Assembly: GCA_020466095.1 (NCBI GenBank)
Contig: CM035807.1
Coordinates: 43,684,286-43,748,285 of the forward strand
DNA length: 64,000 nucleotides
Direction: 5' to 3'
Origin: Chlorops oryzae
Taxonomy: Eukaryota > Arthropoda > Insecta > Diptera > Chloropidae
Positions 21,343 to 31,073 of the stretch are shown here, piece by piece (positions within the stretch are counted from its first letter, which is position 1; the number at the start of each line of letters is the position of its first letter). The translations under genes were made by a program, and so were the position numbers. The notes below the pieces were generated by a model that was given only the letters and a program-made list of their open reading frames with translations, ran no database searches and was not told where the DNA came from.

Positions 21343-22636
21343 ACAGGTTGGCTGATAAGTCCCCGGTCTAACAAAGAAAAACAAATTTTTTTGTCAAAAT
21401 TCGTTTTTATTATTCAACATAGTTCCCTTCAAGAGCGATACAACGATTATAACGACCTTCCATTTTTTTGATACCATTTTGGTAGTACTCCTTCGGTTTT
21501 GCCTCAAAATAGGCCTCAGTTTCGGCGATCACCTCTTCATTGCAGCCAAATTTTTTCCCTGCGAGCATCCTTTTGAGGTCTGAGAACAAGAAAAAGTCGC
21601 TGGGGGCCAGATCTGGAGAATACGGTGGGTGGGGAAGCAATTCGAAGCCTAATTCATGAATTTTTGCCATCGTTCTCAATGACTTGTGGCACGGTGCGTT
21701 GTCTTGGTGGAACAACACTTTTTTTCTTCTTCATATGGGGCCGTTTTGCCGCGATTTCGACCTTCAAACGCTCCAATAACGACATATAATAGTCACTGTT
21801 GATGGTTTTTCCCTTCTCAAGATAATCGATAAAAATTATTCCATGCCCATCCCAAAAAACAGAGGCCATTACTTTGCCAGCGGACTTTTGAGTCTTTCCA
21901 CGCTTCGGAGACGTTTCACCGATCGCTGTCCACTCAGCCGACTGTCGATTGGACTCAGGAGTGTAGTGATAGAGCCATGTTTCATCCATTGTCACATATC
22001 GACGCAAAAACTCGGGTGTATTGCGAGTTAACAGCTGCAAACACCGCTCAGAATCATCAACACGTTGTTGTTTTTGGTCAAATGTGAGCTCGCGCGGCAC
22101 CCATTTTGCACAGAGCTTTTTCATATCCAAATATTGATGAATGATATGACCAACACGTTCCTTTGATATCTTTAAGGCCTCTGCTATCTCGGTCAACTTC
22201 ATTTTACGGTCATTCAAAATCATTTTGTGAATTTTTTTGATGTTTTCGTCGGTAACCACCTCTTTCGGGCATCCACTGCGTTCACCGTCCTCCGTGCTCA
22301 TTTCACCACGCTTGAATTTTGCATACCAATCAATTATTGTTGATTTTCCTGGGGCAGAGTCCGGAAACACATTATCAAGCCAAGTTTTTGCTTCCACTGT
22401 ATTTTTTCCCTTCAGAAAACAGTATTTTATCAAAACACGAAATTCCTTTTTTTCCATATTTTTCACAATAACAAAAGTTGCTTCACAAAAGACGCTCTAT
22501 CTCACAAACTAATTGACTTACAGACGTCAAATTTTGACACGAATCATCTGAAGGTTGCCACTATATAAAAATAATATGCATTTAATACTAGCGACGCCAT
22601 CTATGTGTCAGACCGGGGACTTATCAGCCAACCTGT
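21343..22636 (-). mobile_element. mariner, irritans subfamily (Himar1-like), near intact
   Basis: Termini ACAGGTTGGCTGATAAGTCC and the complement ending CAGCCAACCTGT are those of Himar1. A TA duplication flanks them (21341-21342, 22637-22638). Length is 1294 bp, the usual size. The low decay compared with everything around it points to a recent arrival, in keeping with the known horizontal transfer of this subfamily among insects. Confidence 0.95.
21410..22457 (-). pseudogene. mariner transposase (irritans subfamily), one frameshift
   Basis: The start at MEKKEFRVLIKYCF is the family's usual start; a preceding in-frame ATG adds only three residues. Helix-turn-helix DNA-binding blocks follow (STIIDWYAKFKRGEMSTEDG, LTEIAEALKISKERVGHIIH). 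The catalytic D,D34D residues lie in VTMDETW, HQDNAPCH and YSPDLAPSDFFLF. The end LEGNYVE is the family's usual end, so length is complete at about 348 codons. A single one-base slip in an A run near 21718-21730 (after HMKKKK) shifts the frame between the first and second catalytic residues. The enzyme would cut and paste mariner DNA at TA sites in the nucleus; this copy is inactive only through that slip. Confidence 0.92.
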
Positions 22637-23117
22637 TATGTGTCGTCATGTCATGCTGTTTCAAGAATTCCTATGAGAGTTCTGGTGGAATCTTTCTTTT
22701 TATTTATTTTTTCATAAAAAGATTGGTTGCAAGCTTCTTATTCCTGTGGCTCTGGGATAGCGTAGGGGATGCGTGCTATGCTCTTGATCCCAGGGTCCGC
22801 AGTTCGATTCCCGGCACAGCCGAAACGGAGTGTAATGTTCCAAGACTAGCACTGGTTTTTCAAAAATGGCATGTTAGGAGCTCCCCAATAAGCACAACGA
22901 GTTCGAATCGAATTCGAATCGAATTCGTTTTGACGTGCAAACTCTTCGCGGCGAGTGTTCGCGGCGAGCTCGAATCGAATTCGAATTTGTGAGGGAGTCA
23001 CCTTTTTACGCGATTCATATTTTTATCGCATTTTTTATCGTTTACGCATCGCGGGCGATGCGTATTTTGCTATCGGAAAAAAAAAAAAAAAAACGGTTCT
23101 AAAGCTGGTAACCACGC

Positions 23118-23215
23118 TTTTGAAACCACCGGCTGTGGGATTTGAACACCGAACCTCTTGATTTCTAGTCATACTTATTTTCAGTCTGCTTACCCATTAC
23201 GTCGTGTTCGCCGAA
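23118..23215 (-). other. tRNA-like module in E1 with T-tract downstream
   Basis: On the minus strand GACGTAATGGGTAAGCAGAC (A-box-like) and GTGTTCAAATCCCACAGCCG (B-box) are followed by TTAGAACCG and a long T run (A's at 23078-23093 on the plus strand). The same module is at 56075-56165. Confidence 0.6.
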
Positions 23216-23661
23216 TTGAAATGAATGACTATTTTTCGTTTATAAGTTTAGCTTGATTCTATATTTACCTCGAATGTCTTGCGATTTGGAAACAAATTAA
23301 CAAAACTACCTTCGAGAATTAAAGTTTCGTATCCACTAAACACAAATATTTTAAAGAATTCGAATTGAATTCGAATCGCGGAAGGCAATTTTCGCGAGCT
23401 CGCGGTTTTATCGTATTTTGCGTTCGATTCGAGAGAAATAGCGATAAGAATTCGAACCGTTTGCAACGAGCTCGCCTCGAGCTCGCTTTTTTATCGCGGA
23501 TTTTAGAATACGCGAGTTCGCTTTTTTATCGTGGAATTCATAAGAGTCTTACCGACTACGGCACCCTGAAAGGGATTTTGAAGTTTTGTTGATATTTTGA
23601 AAAGTCCTCGAGGGCTCCCTGAAAAATGGCCCCAATGCAAAATGGCCCCAAACTGAAAATT

Positions 23662-24555
23662 AAACAAGTAAGGGTGTTATAGTCAGGCAGCCTGACAATT
23701 AAATTACCGACACATTCTACACATCTACAAATAATTTCTTAAATATCAAGAGCGTTTAAGGCCATTAGCGAGGCCCCATATAACGACTTTTGTTGAATTT
23801 GTTTATGAAAACTCGCCCTTTTGCACGCTACGGTTCCATTTTTTTGGAATTCTAATCGGAGGCCTTAATATAGTCTTCAAATTCGAAGTTTCAGTGGAAT
23901 ATCGAAAAAATCGATTTTGGCAGTTTTGAGATTTTGACAGACGCGAGTACTCGGACGTACCCTTAATAATGGACGCGATAAAAAAAGATTCGAGAGCGAT
24001 GCTCGTATGGCTACAACGGTTCGAATTCATGACCGCCAAATTTTGTCTTCAAGTAACATTCGAATTTCGAATCGTAATGCAGACAATATTCGATAAAACG
24101 CGCGATATCGCGAAAATTGCCCACTTTCCGCGAATTTTAAATCGATATTACTTGCCTTCGAATATCGTTCAAATACCAAATTCGCGCTCTACGAATATCG
24201 ATTCGAAAAACACTGGTTTTAGAGCGTTTTTGTGATTTATCGTAACAGACCAGTACTGGAGGTACCCATAAAAATGGTCCGATCGGGTCCATTCTCGACT
24301 TGTCTTACTCATGTCCCCGTGAGCACCACACCAAATTTTGTCAAGATAGCTCAACTCCTTCGGTATCACAGATAACTGATACAAACAGACGGACAGACGG
24401 ACAGACGGACGGACATGTCTAAATCGAATCTACCTGGTGACGCTGATCATTTCTATATACATTTTGTTGGTCTATCTCGACTGGTTTTGGGTGTTAAACA
24501 CAACCACACAAAGCAATATACCCTCGACTTGACAGAGTGTGATCGGGAACTAAAA
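23662..24555 (-). mobile_element. Helitron family B copy (B2), mosaic with E-type words
   Basis: It begins ACAAGTAAGGGTGTTATAGT with the hairpin GTCAGGCAGCCTGAC and ends at GACAGAGTGTGATCGGGAAC, in place of the GGCCCC palindrome centre of E1. The (GTCY)n tract is at 24385-24418. Between 23960 and 24240 ordinary B sequence is replaced piecemeal by TTCGAATTC, CGCGATATCGCG and ATCGATTCGAA words that also occur, in the same order, in E1 at 24650-24975. Confidence 0.75.
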
Positions 24556-24611
24556 AGGCCCAAAATTGGTCATTTTGCATTATAAAAAATTACCCCATTC
24601 TAAATTACCGT

Positions 24612-24880
24612 ATTCTAAAATCCGCGATAAAAAAGCGAGCTCGAGGCGAGCTCGTTGCAAACGGTTCGAATTCTTATCGCGTTTTGTCTTCGAATCGAAT
24701 TCGAATCGAACGCAAAATACGATAAAAGCGCGAGCTCGCGTATTCTAAAATCCGCGATAAAAAAGCGAGCTCGAGGCGAGCTCGTTGCAAACGGTTCGAA
24801 TTCTTACCGCGTTTTGTCTTCGAATCGAATTCGAATCGAATGCAAAATACGATAAAAGCGCGATATCGCGAAAATTGCCT
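24612..24880 (+). repeat. Tandem TTCGAA/GAGCTC unit in E1 (about 125 bp, two copies)
   Basis: The unit ATTCTAAAATCCGCGATAAA ... GAGGCGAGCTCGTTGCAAAC ... TCGAATCGAATTCGAATCGA ... ATACGATAAAAGCG is present twice back to back (starting near 24612 and 24741), with only a few differences. Confidence 0.85.
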
Positions 24881-25134
24881 TCCGCGAATTCGAATCGAAT
24901 TCGATTCGAATTCGCCTAATGCGATTCGCGCTCTACGAATTCGATTCGAACACGTTATCGTTTTTGTGTTTATTGGGTCACTACATAAAAAGACATACAC
25001 TCACACAAACACAAGAAAACCTCCTTGGTATCACAATAGCCGATTAACGTCCTAAGTGGCAGCCACTTCAACCTACCTACCTACCTTCTTATTCCTCAAA
25101 AAAAAAAAAAAATACAAAAAAAAAAATGACGCTC

Positions 25135-25205
25135 GCTTGACCGGGGATTGAACTGGCCGACATCAGGTTGTGAGGCAATATTTCTCATTTCTGCTCTACG
25201 ATTAA
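25135..25205 (-). other. tRNA-like module in M, second
   Basis: The minus strand shows AATCGTAGAGCAGAAATGAG (A-box-like), then CCAGTTCAATCCCCGGTCAA (B box), then a T-rich tract (A runs at 25099-25125). This faces the plus-strand module at 20618, the convergent arrangement seen in K, D and Q. Confidence 0.55.
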
Positions 25206-25350
25206 ATTTTTTTAATAATTCATACGAAAAAATCTTAATTTTTTCTCTCTTTATTTAAACCAAAATGGTTTTAATTTAATTCATTTTTGGCATTGTTATA
25301 TATAAAAACCAAAATTGGTATTAAATTTAAACTTTAGTTTTTACTGTGCA

Positions 25351-25622
25351 ATCCCATCTCGATTGTTAAAAGATATCAAAAATTGAAGGGCATATACCAG
25401 CACTTTTGTAAAAGATGGAAATCGGAATATCCGAACGAGTTACATAAAAGAAATAAATGGAAAGTTCCCCAAAAAGATGTCGCCATACAAGACGAACCTC
25501 TCCCTTATAATGAATGGCGCTTAGGTATGATCGAAAGTGTGCATTGTGTCACTGTTAATAAGGTACAAGTACCAAACATAAAAACGGCTAAGGGTGTTAT
25601 CAAGCCACATATCTCTTAACTG
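25351..25622 (+). pseudogene. BEL/Pao pol: integrase C-terminal end, after the M insertion
   Basis: The frame reads IYQHFCKRWKSEYPNELHKR, NEWRLGMIESVHCVTVNKV and KTAKGVIKPHIS before the stop. WxKRWxxEYLxxLxxRxKW and WxLGRVxxxxPGxDGxVRxxxVKTxxG are the last conserved blocks of BEL polyproteins. It directly continues 20200-20363 once M is removed. The last residues indicate the original end of pol. Confidence 0.85.
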
Positions 25623-25711
25623 GTATTTTTTCCACCGCTATAATTTCCTCATCAACATCTCATTTTTTGTTAATTTGTTGTTCGTATTTTCACTCTCATT
25701 TCATAGCAGTG
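25623..25711 (+). other. Short BEL 3' flank
   Basis: T-rich untranslated sequence after the BEL stop, ending at the C1 insertion; no purine tract or LTR start was recognised. Confidence 0.35.
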
Positions 25712-25907
25712 ATCCCAGTAGTCAGTAGGTCGCCCCCGATATTTGTGACATGCCAAGGTGCCAGTCCTTGATGACTAGCCATTTCACCTAGCACATGAAC
25801 CTAAAAGAGTAGATAGACCTCAGTTCACATTTCCCTATTCGCTGCGTATGATTGTTTTTCCTGTTGTCTGCTTTAAGTTCGCATACGGATCAGTTGCCCG
25901 ACAAGGG

Positions 25908-25979
25908 TTCGATAGCTCAGTGGTTCAAACTGTGACCCGACAGCCGCGAGGTTCGTGGTTCAATCCCTGCTAGCGGCGA
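25908..25979 (+). other. tRNA-like module 1 in C1
   Basis: TTCGATAGCTCAGTGGTTCA (A box TAGCTCAGTGG) and CGTGGTTCAATCCCTGC (B box), followed by GGCGAGAATTTTT. The match to pol III internal promoter boxes is good, but no complementary acceptor stem closes it. Confidence 0.65.
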
Positions 25980-26205
25980 GAATTTTTCCTGAATCTTTAA
26001 ATTTTTTTATAAATTACAGTTTTTTGGTTCATAGTTCATTTATTTCGGAGGCCAAACATTTTCTCCTTAATTTTTAAGGTTTTATAATTATTTTTTTTTT
26101 TTTTGTAGACATTTTCAAGAAAAAAATTTTTGGAATGAAAAAAATCGTAAGCACTTTCCCCAAATCTGAGCAACCCTAAACTCAAGTGAGTAATTTCATT
26201 CGTGC

Positions 26206-26274
26206 GTTTAGCGTAATGGTTAAGACGTTCGCCCAGCGATCAGGTGGTCAGTGGTTCAAGGCTCGGTGGAGGCG
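26206..26274 (+). other. tRNA-like module 2 in C1
   Basis: TTTAGCGTAATGGTTAAGAC (A box) and CAGTGGTTCAAGGCTCG (degenerate B box) ending GGAGGCGAG. Equivalent modules are at 52619-52692 (C2) and reversed at 45824-45896 (L). Confidence 0.65.
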
Positions 26275-26342
26275 AGAAAATTTTTAAAGCAGTAAAATGA
26301 AAAAGATTTAAAATAAAATAATAGATAAAAACAAACAAAAAA

Positions 26343-27137
26343 CAAGTAAAAAAGCTAAAGTCGGTCAAGCCCGACTTTGAAATACCCAGCGTCCCCGACA
26401 TTATGAGCGCACTATGTTTTTCTTCTCTATTTGTGGGCGTGGCAGTGGGGGGGCCACATAAATTATTTCCCTACACCTTTCATTCGCCTTAGTGAACCTA
26501 TGTTGCGAATTTGAAGCTTCTACGCCTTTTACTTCGGAAGTTACGAAAATTCTCCATTTGTGGGCGTGGCAGTGGGCGGGCTACATAAATTTTTGTTCCT
26601 ACACCTTTCATTTGCCTTGGTGAACCCATGTTGCGAATTTGAAGATTCTACGCCTTTTACTTCACAAGTTACGATAAGCCCTTATTTGTGGGCTTATTTG
26701 TGGGCGTGGCTCGAGGAGGCCGGCGTCCATTTTTTTTCAGGATATGTCCCTTTTTGTAGTTTACCAGTACACCCAATATCAATGGAATGTGTTGAGTGGT
26801 TCGCAAGTTACAAGCATATTACTGGAAACACAATTAATTCATTTGTGGGCGTGGCAGTGGGCGGATGTCTCCCATTTTTACTTAGGATCATACTCGGACC
26901 CCGATATACATGTGTGCCAACTTTCGACTTGATTGGTTCAGCCGTTTCGGAGGAGATCCGACCACGGACGGACGGACTGACGGACAGACGGTCAGACGGA
27001 CAGACGGTCAGACGTACAGACGGTCAGACGGACATGTCTAAATCGATTCAGTTTTTTATCCTGATCATTTCTATATATATTTTTCTATATCTCCGGAGCT
27101 TAATTCTCCCTGTTACAAGATTTGCACAAAACTAATA
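26343..27137 (-). mobile_element. Helitron family A copy 2, truncated at its 5' tip
   Basis: Starts CAAGTAAAAAAGCTAAAGTC with the hairpin AAGTCGGTCAAGCCCGACTT and ends CACAAAACTAATATT, lacking the terminal TACCCGCTTACGCTGGGTAT. The (GTCY)n tract is at 26967-27032. Nested in C1. It is closely similar to A1. Confidence 0.8.
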
Positions 27138-27187
27138 TTGACGGGCAAAATCGCTAGTGTTGTGGTGGCTCCACTGACTACAGGGAT

Positions 27188-27404
27188 ATTCAAAATTGGC
27201 CGTGAGACTGTGTGACTGAGAAAAGAGCGAGCGTTAAAAACAAAATGTTTGCATTAATTCCTCTATGCAGTGAAACGAAAAAGCTGTACAGATGCGCACG
27301 ATGTTGTTTCGTTGGCCTCTTGCTACCGACTGAACAAAGAGCGTAAGCAATATGTGTGAAATGACCGCCATGAAATGATGGTTGGCGTGAATATCACTGT
27401 TTTA
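27188..27404. other. Unassigned flank before gag fragment
   Basis: No frame with recognisable blocks. It may be the leader of the second BEL piece or the 3' flank of the first. Confidence 0.3.
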
Positions 27405-28276
27405 TAGGAAGCTGAATGCCAACGTGTCCAACGTCGTCACCGCCTCCAAAACCGTGTCATAGGACACTTGAATGGATTGCCAGGTGTGCAAGAAGCCGCA
27501 TGCTTACGGTACTGCCCAATGTTTTTGAAACAACCTCTGGAAGGTCGGTTAAGACTAGTGTTGCCCCATGGGTACTGCTCTAATTGCCTGACTCAATCTC
27601 ACGTACGCTGAAATTGTACGAGCTCATAAAAATGCCGTCATTGTCACGAGCAATTTCACACTCTACTGCATGATGCGGGCAAGGAATCACGAAATCTATC
27701 CAGTTCTATGGCCGCGCGGGCGGATTAACGTCGTGTTGTGAAACCTCCCTCGTCTCGCCTCCCTCAAAACCGGACACCTCGCCCGTGGTCCAAGGGGGGC
27801 AGCAGTGAAGGACCGCGCTCGTCCGTATTCAGTGCTGTACTGCCGACTGGGATAACGCTTAGGCCCACGCCAATGGTAAAAGTTGCCGTTTAAGGGAAAA
27901 TCACCTACTTGCGAGCGTTACTTGACCCTACCTCCGTGGGGTCCATTCTATCGGAAAGGTGTGCTCAAAAGATATAGCCGCCCTATCATCTAGTTAATGA
28001 GGAAAAAATCTGTGTTCTACAGCTGCGAGCGAGACTGGATCTCAACATCCAACTGAACGTATTACGACTCTGTTCATGGGCATAAAATTAGCCGATCCAG
28101 ATTTTTACCGGTCAGCGGATGTTGACCTGATCCTGGGAGCAGATGCACAAATTATGCGGCCCGGGCTCCTGGAGGGCCAATACGGACGACCACTTGGGCA
28201 GTTGATTTTTGTTTATGTGTTAACCGGCATGGCTACACTTGGGTCAGTCCATATGTCTGTAGGCTATCCCCGATAG
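27405..28276 (+). pseudogene. BEL/Pao gag zinc-finger and protease region, second piece
   Basis: Broken plus-strand frames read GYCSNCLTQSHVR, CRHCHEQFHTLLH (Cys/His fingers typical of BEL gag: CxxC...HxxxxxxC, CxxCxxxHHTxLH), then TSVGSILSERCAQKI and LADPDFYRSADVDLILGADA and PLGQLIFVYVLTG. The LLDxxSxxSxIxxxxA and DILLGAD blocks mark the BEL aspartic protease. It ends about where the RT piece at 10290 begins in the standard order, yet lies 17 kb downstream on the same strand, so it belongs to a second copy or a rearranged one. Confidence 0.7.
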
Positions 28277-28618
28277 GAATTTTAACTAATTTTAAATTAA
28301 TCTAAAATTAGTTGATTCTCAGTGACAGCTAGTTGAAATTCTGACTTTTTTGTATGGAGCGAACTATCCTTTTTAGCATTACGGTGTCCTACGAGTAAGT
28401 CAATTGTCCAGTTCTGCATATCTTTTCAGCTAGTTGAAAATTACTTTATTTCAAATTGCTTTTTAAATAATTAATTTTAAAGTAGTTGATTGTAGATGAC
28501 TTAGTCACAAACTGACAGTTGACTGCATATAATTTCAGTTAGTTTTAGAACAGCTTGTTTTCCAAGTGATTGAAAAACTAACTTTTTAATTGAACTAACT
28601 GTCTTCGTTCTCACAGGG
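28268..28618. mobile_element. Possible TIR element R with AGTTGA words
   Basis: The segment runs from CCCCGATAGG to CTCACAGGG and is filled with CTAGTTGAAA/TTAGTTGA/AACTAACT words on both strands. TA follows the right end; the left flank is TAT. Termini match poorly, so it may be only a word-array relic. Confidence 0.35.
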
Positions 28619-28639
28619 TACCTACATAGTCAAATATAT

Positions 28640-29420
28640 TATTCAGGGACCCAAAATAATAATTATTTTTGAATTTTGAATTTTAAAAATCGATATAAAA
28701 TAAATTATATTTTAAAAATTAGTATTTAAGTGTTATTCTTAGAGTTTTATTTTTTGATCAAAAAACAAAAATTATTTCTCAAGTTTTATTTTTTGATCAG
28801 GAAATAACAATTATTTTTCGAGTTTTATTTTTTACTCAGAAGATAAAACTTATTCTAAGAGTTTTAGTTTTAACTCAGTAAATAAAAATTGCTTTTAGAG
28901 TTTTATTTTTTGCTCGGATGATAAAAATTATTTTTGGAGTTTTATTTTTTACTCAGAAAATAAAAATTATTTTTCAAGTTTTTTGTTTTACTCACAACAT
29001 TATGCAAACACAAGTATTATGCAAATATTTTTTGGATTTGAATTGTGGTTGCCGATTTCGCATCTGGCCTTTTTCATTTCCTCGGGTTCATCATCATCCG
29101 ACTCTTCATCACTTTATCCTATTTCAGGCGTTATCTTGAAGAAAGTGGTAATATACTTATGCAAGAGTTTTATTTTTCTGAGTAAAAAAAAAAACTCAAA
29201 AACCAATTTTTATTTTTTGAGTAATAAATAAAAATCTAAGATAAATTTTTATCTTCAGAGCAAAAAATTAAATTCGAAAAATAATTTTTATTTACTGAGT
29301 AAAAATTAAAAATCTAAAAATAAGTGTTTTCTTCTGAGTAAAAAATATAACTCGAAAATTAATTTTTATTTCTTTCGAAATAAAGGATAATTATAAAATA
29401 TTTTTTAATTTTAGGCATAA
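28640..29420. repeat. Word array of ACTCAGAAAATAAAAATT units, inverted in halves
   Basis: Left half (28735-28995): about seven imperfect 45-50-base units of GAGTTTTATTTTTTACTCAG + AAAATAAAAATTATTTTT. Right half (29165-29385): related units in the opposite orientation. A spacer of about 170 bases with unrelated sequence (28996-29160) separates them. No terminal repeats were certain. Confidence 0.7.
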
Positions 29421-29729
29421 GAAAAAAAAATAATTTTTAGGTTGAAGAATTAACATTAATCGGTTATTTTAAAATAAGTAGTAAAATATTAAATTTTTTT
29501 CACAGCTTAAGTTTTGAGAGATGTAGGAGTGATTGTTTTTCTGGTTAAAAAAAAATTTTTCCGACAATGATGATCAAAATAAGCCGAACGTAGCATGAAA
29601 AACCTTTGTTTTCCAAAGCGCAAGGTTAAAAATTACATTTGATCTATTTTCTTCGACATAATTACTAAGTATGGACCAAAAATAATGTTATGTTAGGGAA
29701 ATAGCGGGTTCGAAAATTGATCCACCATA

Positions 29730-29761
<32 letters not shown>

Positions 29762-30174
29762 TACTTAGAAATATTAATATTTAAATACTCTATCGAATTC
29801 AAATACGTGCTCTACACTTGTTAAATGTATAATATTTTTATACATTTTATTTTTATTATCTACTTCGTTTTGGAACGAAAAAATGGAAATGTTTATTTAG
29901 TTGGAACTTTGTATACCACTTTTACGCAGCAAAAGAACCCCTCCATGAACTCCCCACTCGGGAAAAATCTGTCCTGCCGTGCGTGGGAGAAGATATAGAG
30001 CTTTGATCTGACACGTTGCAGCAACTTATCGCAGACTGAAGATTATGGAGTTTCTTACATAAGGCCTTATATTCTTTCATCAGTGCAGAAACATTTACGT
30101 TTTACTAATAAATTTCGCCATTGATCAACGAGCGGGCATGATTTTTGGACAAGTCAAGTCATTTTTCTCTCTCA
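29421..30174. other. Unassigned AT-rich stretch with a TA microsatellite
   Basis: A (TA)n run lies at 29731-29762. No coding or repeat structure was otherwise recognised; GC rises slightly at 29930-30060. Confidence 0.4.
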
Positions 30175-30178
30175 TTAA

Positions 30179-30670
30179 CCCTTCTGCACTCTTTGGGTCA
30201 AAATGACCCAATTTCGAATTAAATTTCGTTGAATGACCGACTTCAACTTTCTGTATTGATGTAATGTTTTATTTTATCCATAAAAATATCAAATAGATGG
30301 AATATCTTAAAAAAAAAACAATAAAAAAAATTTACTTTTGTTTTACATAGAAGCATAAATAGGTTTTTCAAACACATGAAGCGTTTCTTTTGTCCCCATG
30401 ATAAAAATTCAAATAAATATTCAACTATTTGCGAAATATGCCGAAAATATGTTTGCAAGGAACACAGTACCAAGGCTATTATCTGCCTAGATTGTGGAAA
30501 TAAGTCTTAAAATAACTAAATGTAATATTTATCTTTATAAATATGAAACAAAAATCCTTAAATCTATAATAAAATAAAATAAAATTTATTTAAAAAATTA
30601 TTTATATTATCTTGGGTCATTTTGACCCAAAAGACAAAAAGTGTTACTTTTTTGAAAGAATGCAGAAGGG
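30179..30670 (+). mobile_element. piggyBac deletion derivative with intact TTAA ends
   Basis: CCCTTCTGCACTCTTTGGGT at the left and ...AATGCAGAAGGG at the right are inverted termini, each flanked by TTAA (30175-30178, 30671-30674). Subterminal GGGTCAAAATGACCC palindromes lie at both ends. Only the last part of the transposase gene remains, so it is an internal deletion of 492 bp. Confidence 0.88.
30364..30510 (+). pseudogene. piggyBac transposase C-terminal Cys-rich domain
   Basis: The last 48 codons read CPHDKNSNKYSTICEICRKY, then VCKEHSTKAIICLDCGNKS and stop. The ligand pattern CxxH ... CxxC-x4-CxxH ... CxxC is the cross-brace zinc domain that binds piggyBac termini. It is complete here although the catalytic domain is deleted. 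Confidence 0.75.
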
Positions 30671-30674
30671 TTAA

Positions 30675-31069
30675 AGCAGACAACACCACGAACAGGGATG
30701 CCAGCAAATTTTGCATGGATTGAATCCATGCAATACCAACTAATTACAAACATTTCCAAATCAGATCCTGTTGTTGCGATGCAACCGCAAGCCAAAAAGT
30801 GTTTGTTCATTTATTGAAGATTCAACGCGCTCCGCTAACTGCTGACAGGTCAGAACGAGTGAAGTAAAATCTTCAAGCGAATTCAAAAGCAATAACAAAT
30901 ATATTGCAATAAACCAAAATCCTTGCAAGTTTCTCACTCTGAAAAATTCGTTCGAGTGCCGAAATCAGCAAAAAGTCAACAGTTCGGAAGAAGACAAGTC
31001 TTTCTTCATTCATCCAAGCAGTCAACTTAAGCAGCCGCTGGTTAAAATTGATTGAACACTTCGAAATTC
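30675..31069. other. Unassigned
   Basis: Short minus-strand frames with no recognised domain; nothing else seen. Confidence 0.35.
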
Positions 31070-31073
31070 TTAA

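Larger units (their letters stand above)
22884..24977. mobile_element. TIR element E1 (CCCAATAARCACAA ends, TC duplication)
   Basis: CCCAATAAGCACAACG at the left mirrors TTTGTGTTTATTGGG at the right. A 2-bp TC flanks it, and removing it restores the SINE. Arms consist of TTCGAATTCGAATCG, GAGCTCGAGGCGAGCTCG and ATCGCG words. The centre had a GGCCCCAAAAT palindrome now interrupted by Helitron B2. A tRNA-like module on the minus strand (23118-23215) abuts an A17 run read as T on the other strand. It is the same family as E2 (54467-56557) in the opposite orientation. Confidence 0.88.
22746..25084 (+). mobile_element. tRNA-derived SINE copy 1, split by E1
   Basis: Sequence 22746-22883 plus 24980-25084 equals the uninterrupted SINE at 57764-58009. 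It starts GTGGCTCTGGGATAGCGTAG, has the B box GTTCGATTCCC, and ends in ACCTACCTACC. A 12-base direct repeat CTTCTTATTCCT flanks it (22734-22745, 25085-25096), as expected for target-primed insertion by LINE machinery. It lies inside M. Confidence 0.9.
20366..25348. mobile_element. TIR element M (CACAGTAAAAACT ends, CA duplication)
   Basis: CACAGTAAAAACTA at the left and TAGTTTTTACTGTG at the right are inverted copies. A 2-bp CA flanks both (20364-20365, 25349-25350), and the BEL coding sequence joins correctly across it. Arms of about 150 bases are packed with GGTATTAAA/AAAACCAA words in both orientations. The core has a plus-strand tRNA-like module (20618-20692) and a minus-strand one (25135-25205). 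A mariner and an interrupted SINE were later inserted. Net length without them is about 1.3 kb. Confidence 0.85.
25714..27185. mobile_element. TIR element C1 (CCCAGTAGTCAG ends, AT duplication)
   Basis: CCCAGTAGTCAGTAGG at the left and CCACTGACTACAGGG at the right are inverted (one mismatch). AT flanks both (25712-25713, 27186-27187). It matches C2 (50373-53024) for several hundred bases, starting GTCGCCCCCGATATTTGTG. The core holds two same-strand tRNA-like modules about 300 bases apart. Helitron A2 is inserted in the right half. Confidence 0.85.

Noticed and set aside
24674..25000. 108-residue minus-strand frame rich in RIRFEF
   Set aside because: It is a translation of the TTCGAA word array of E1; equivalent frames appear in several phases.
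28918..29231. Overlapping frames with histidine/serine runs
   Set aside because: Produced by the AT-rich word array and its spacer; no conserved domain.
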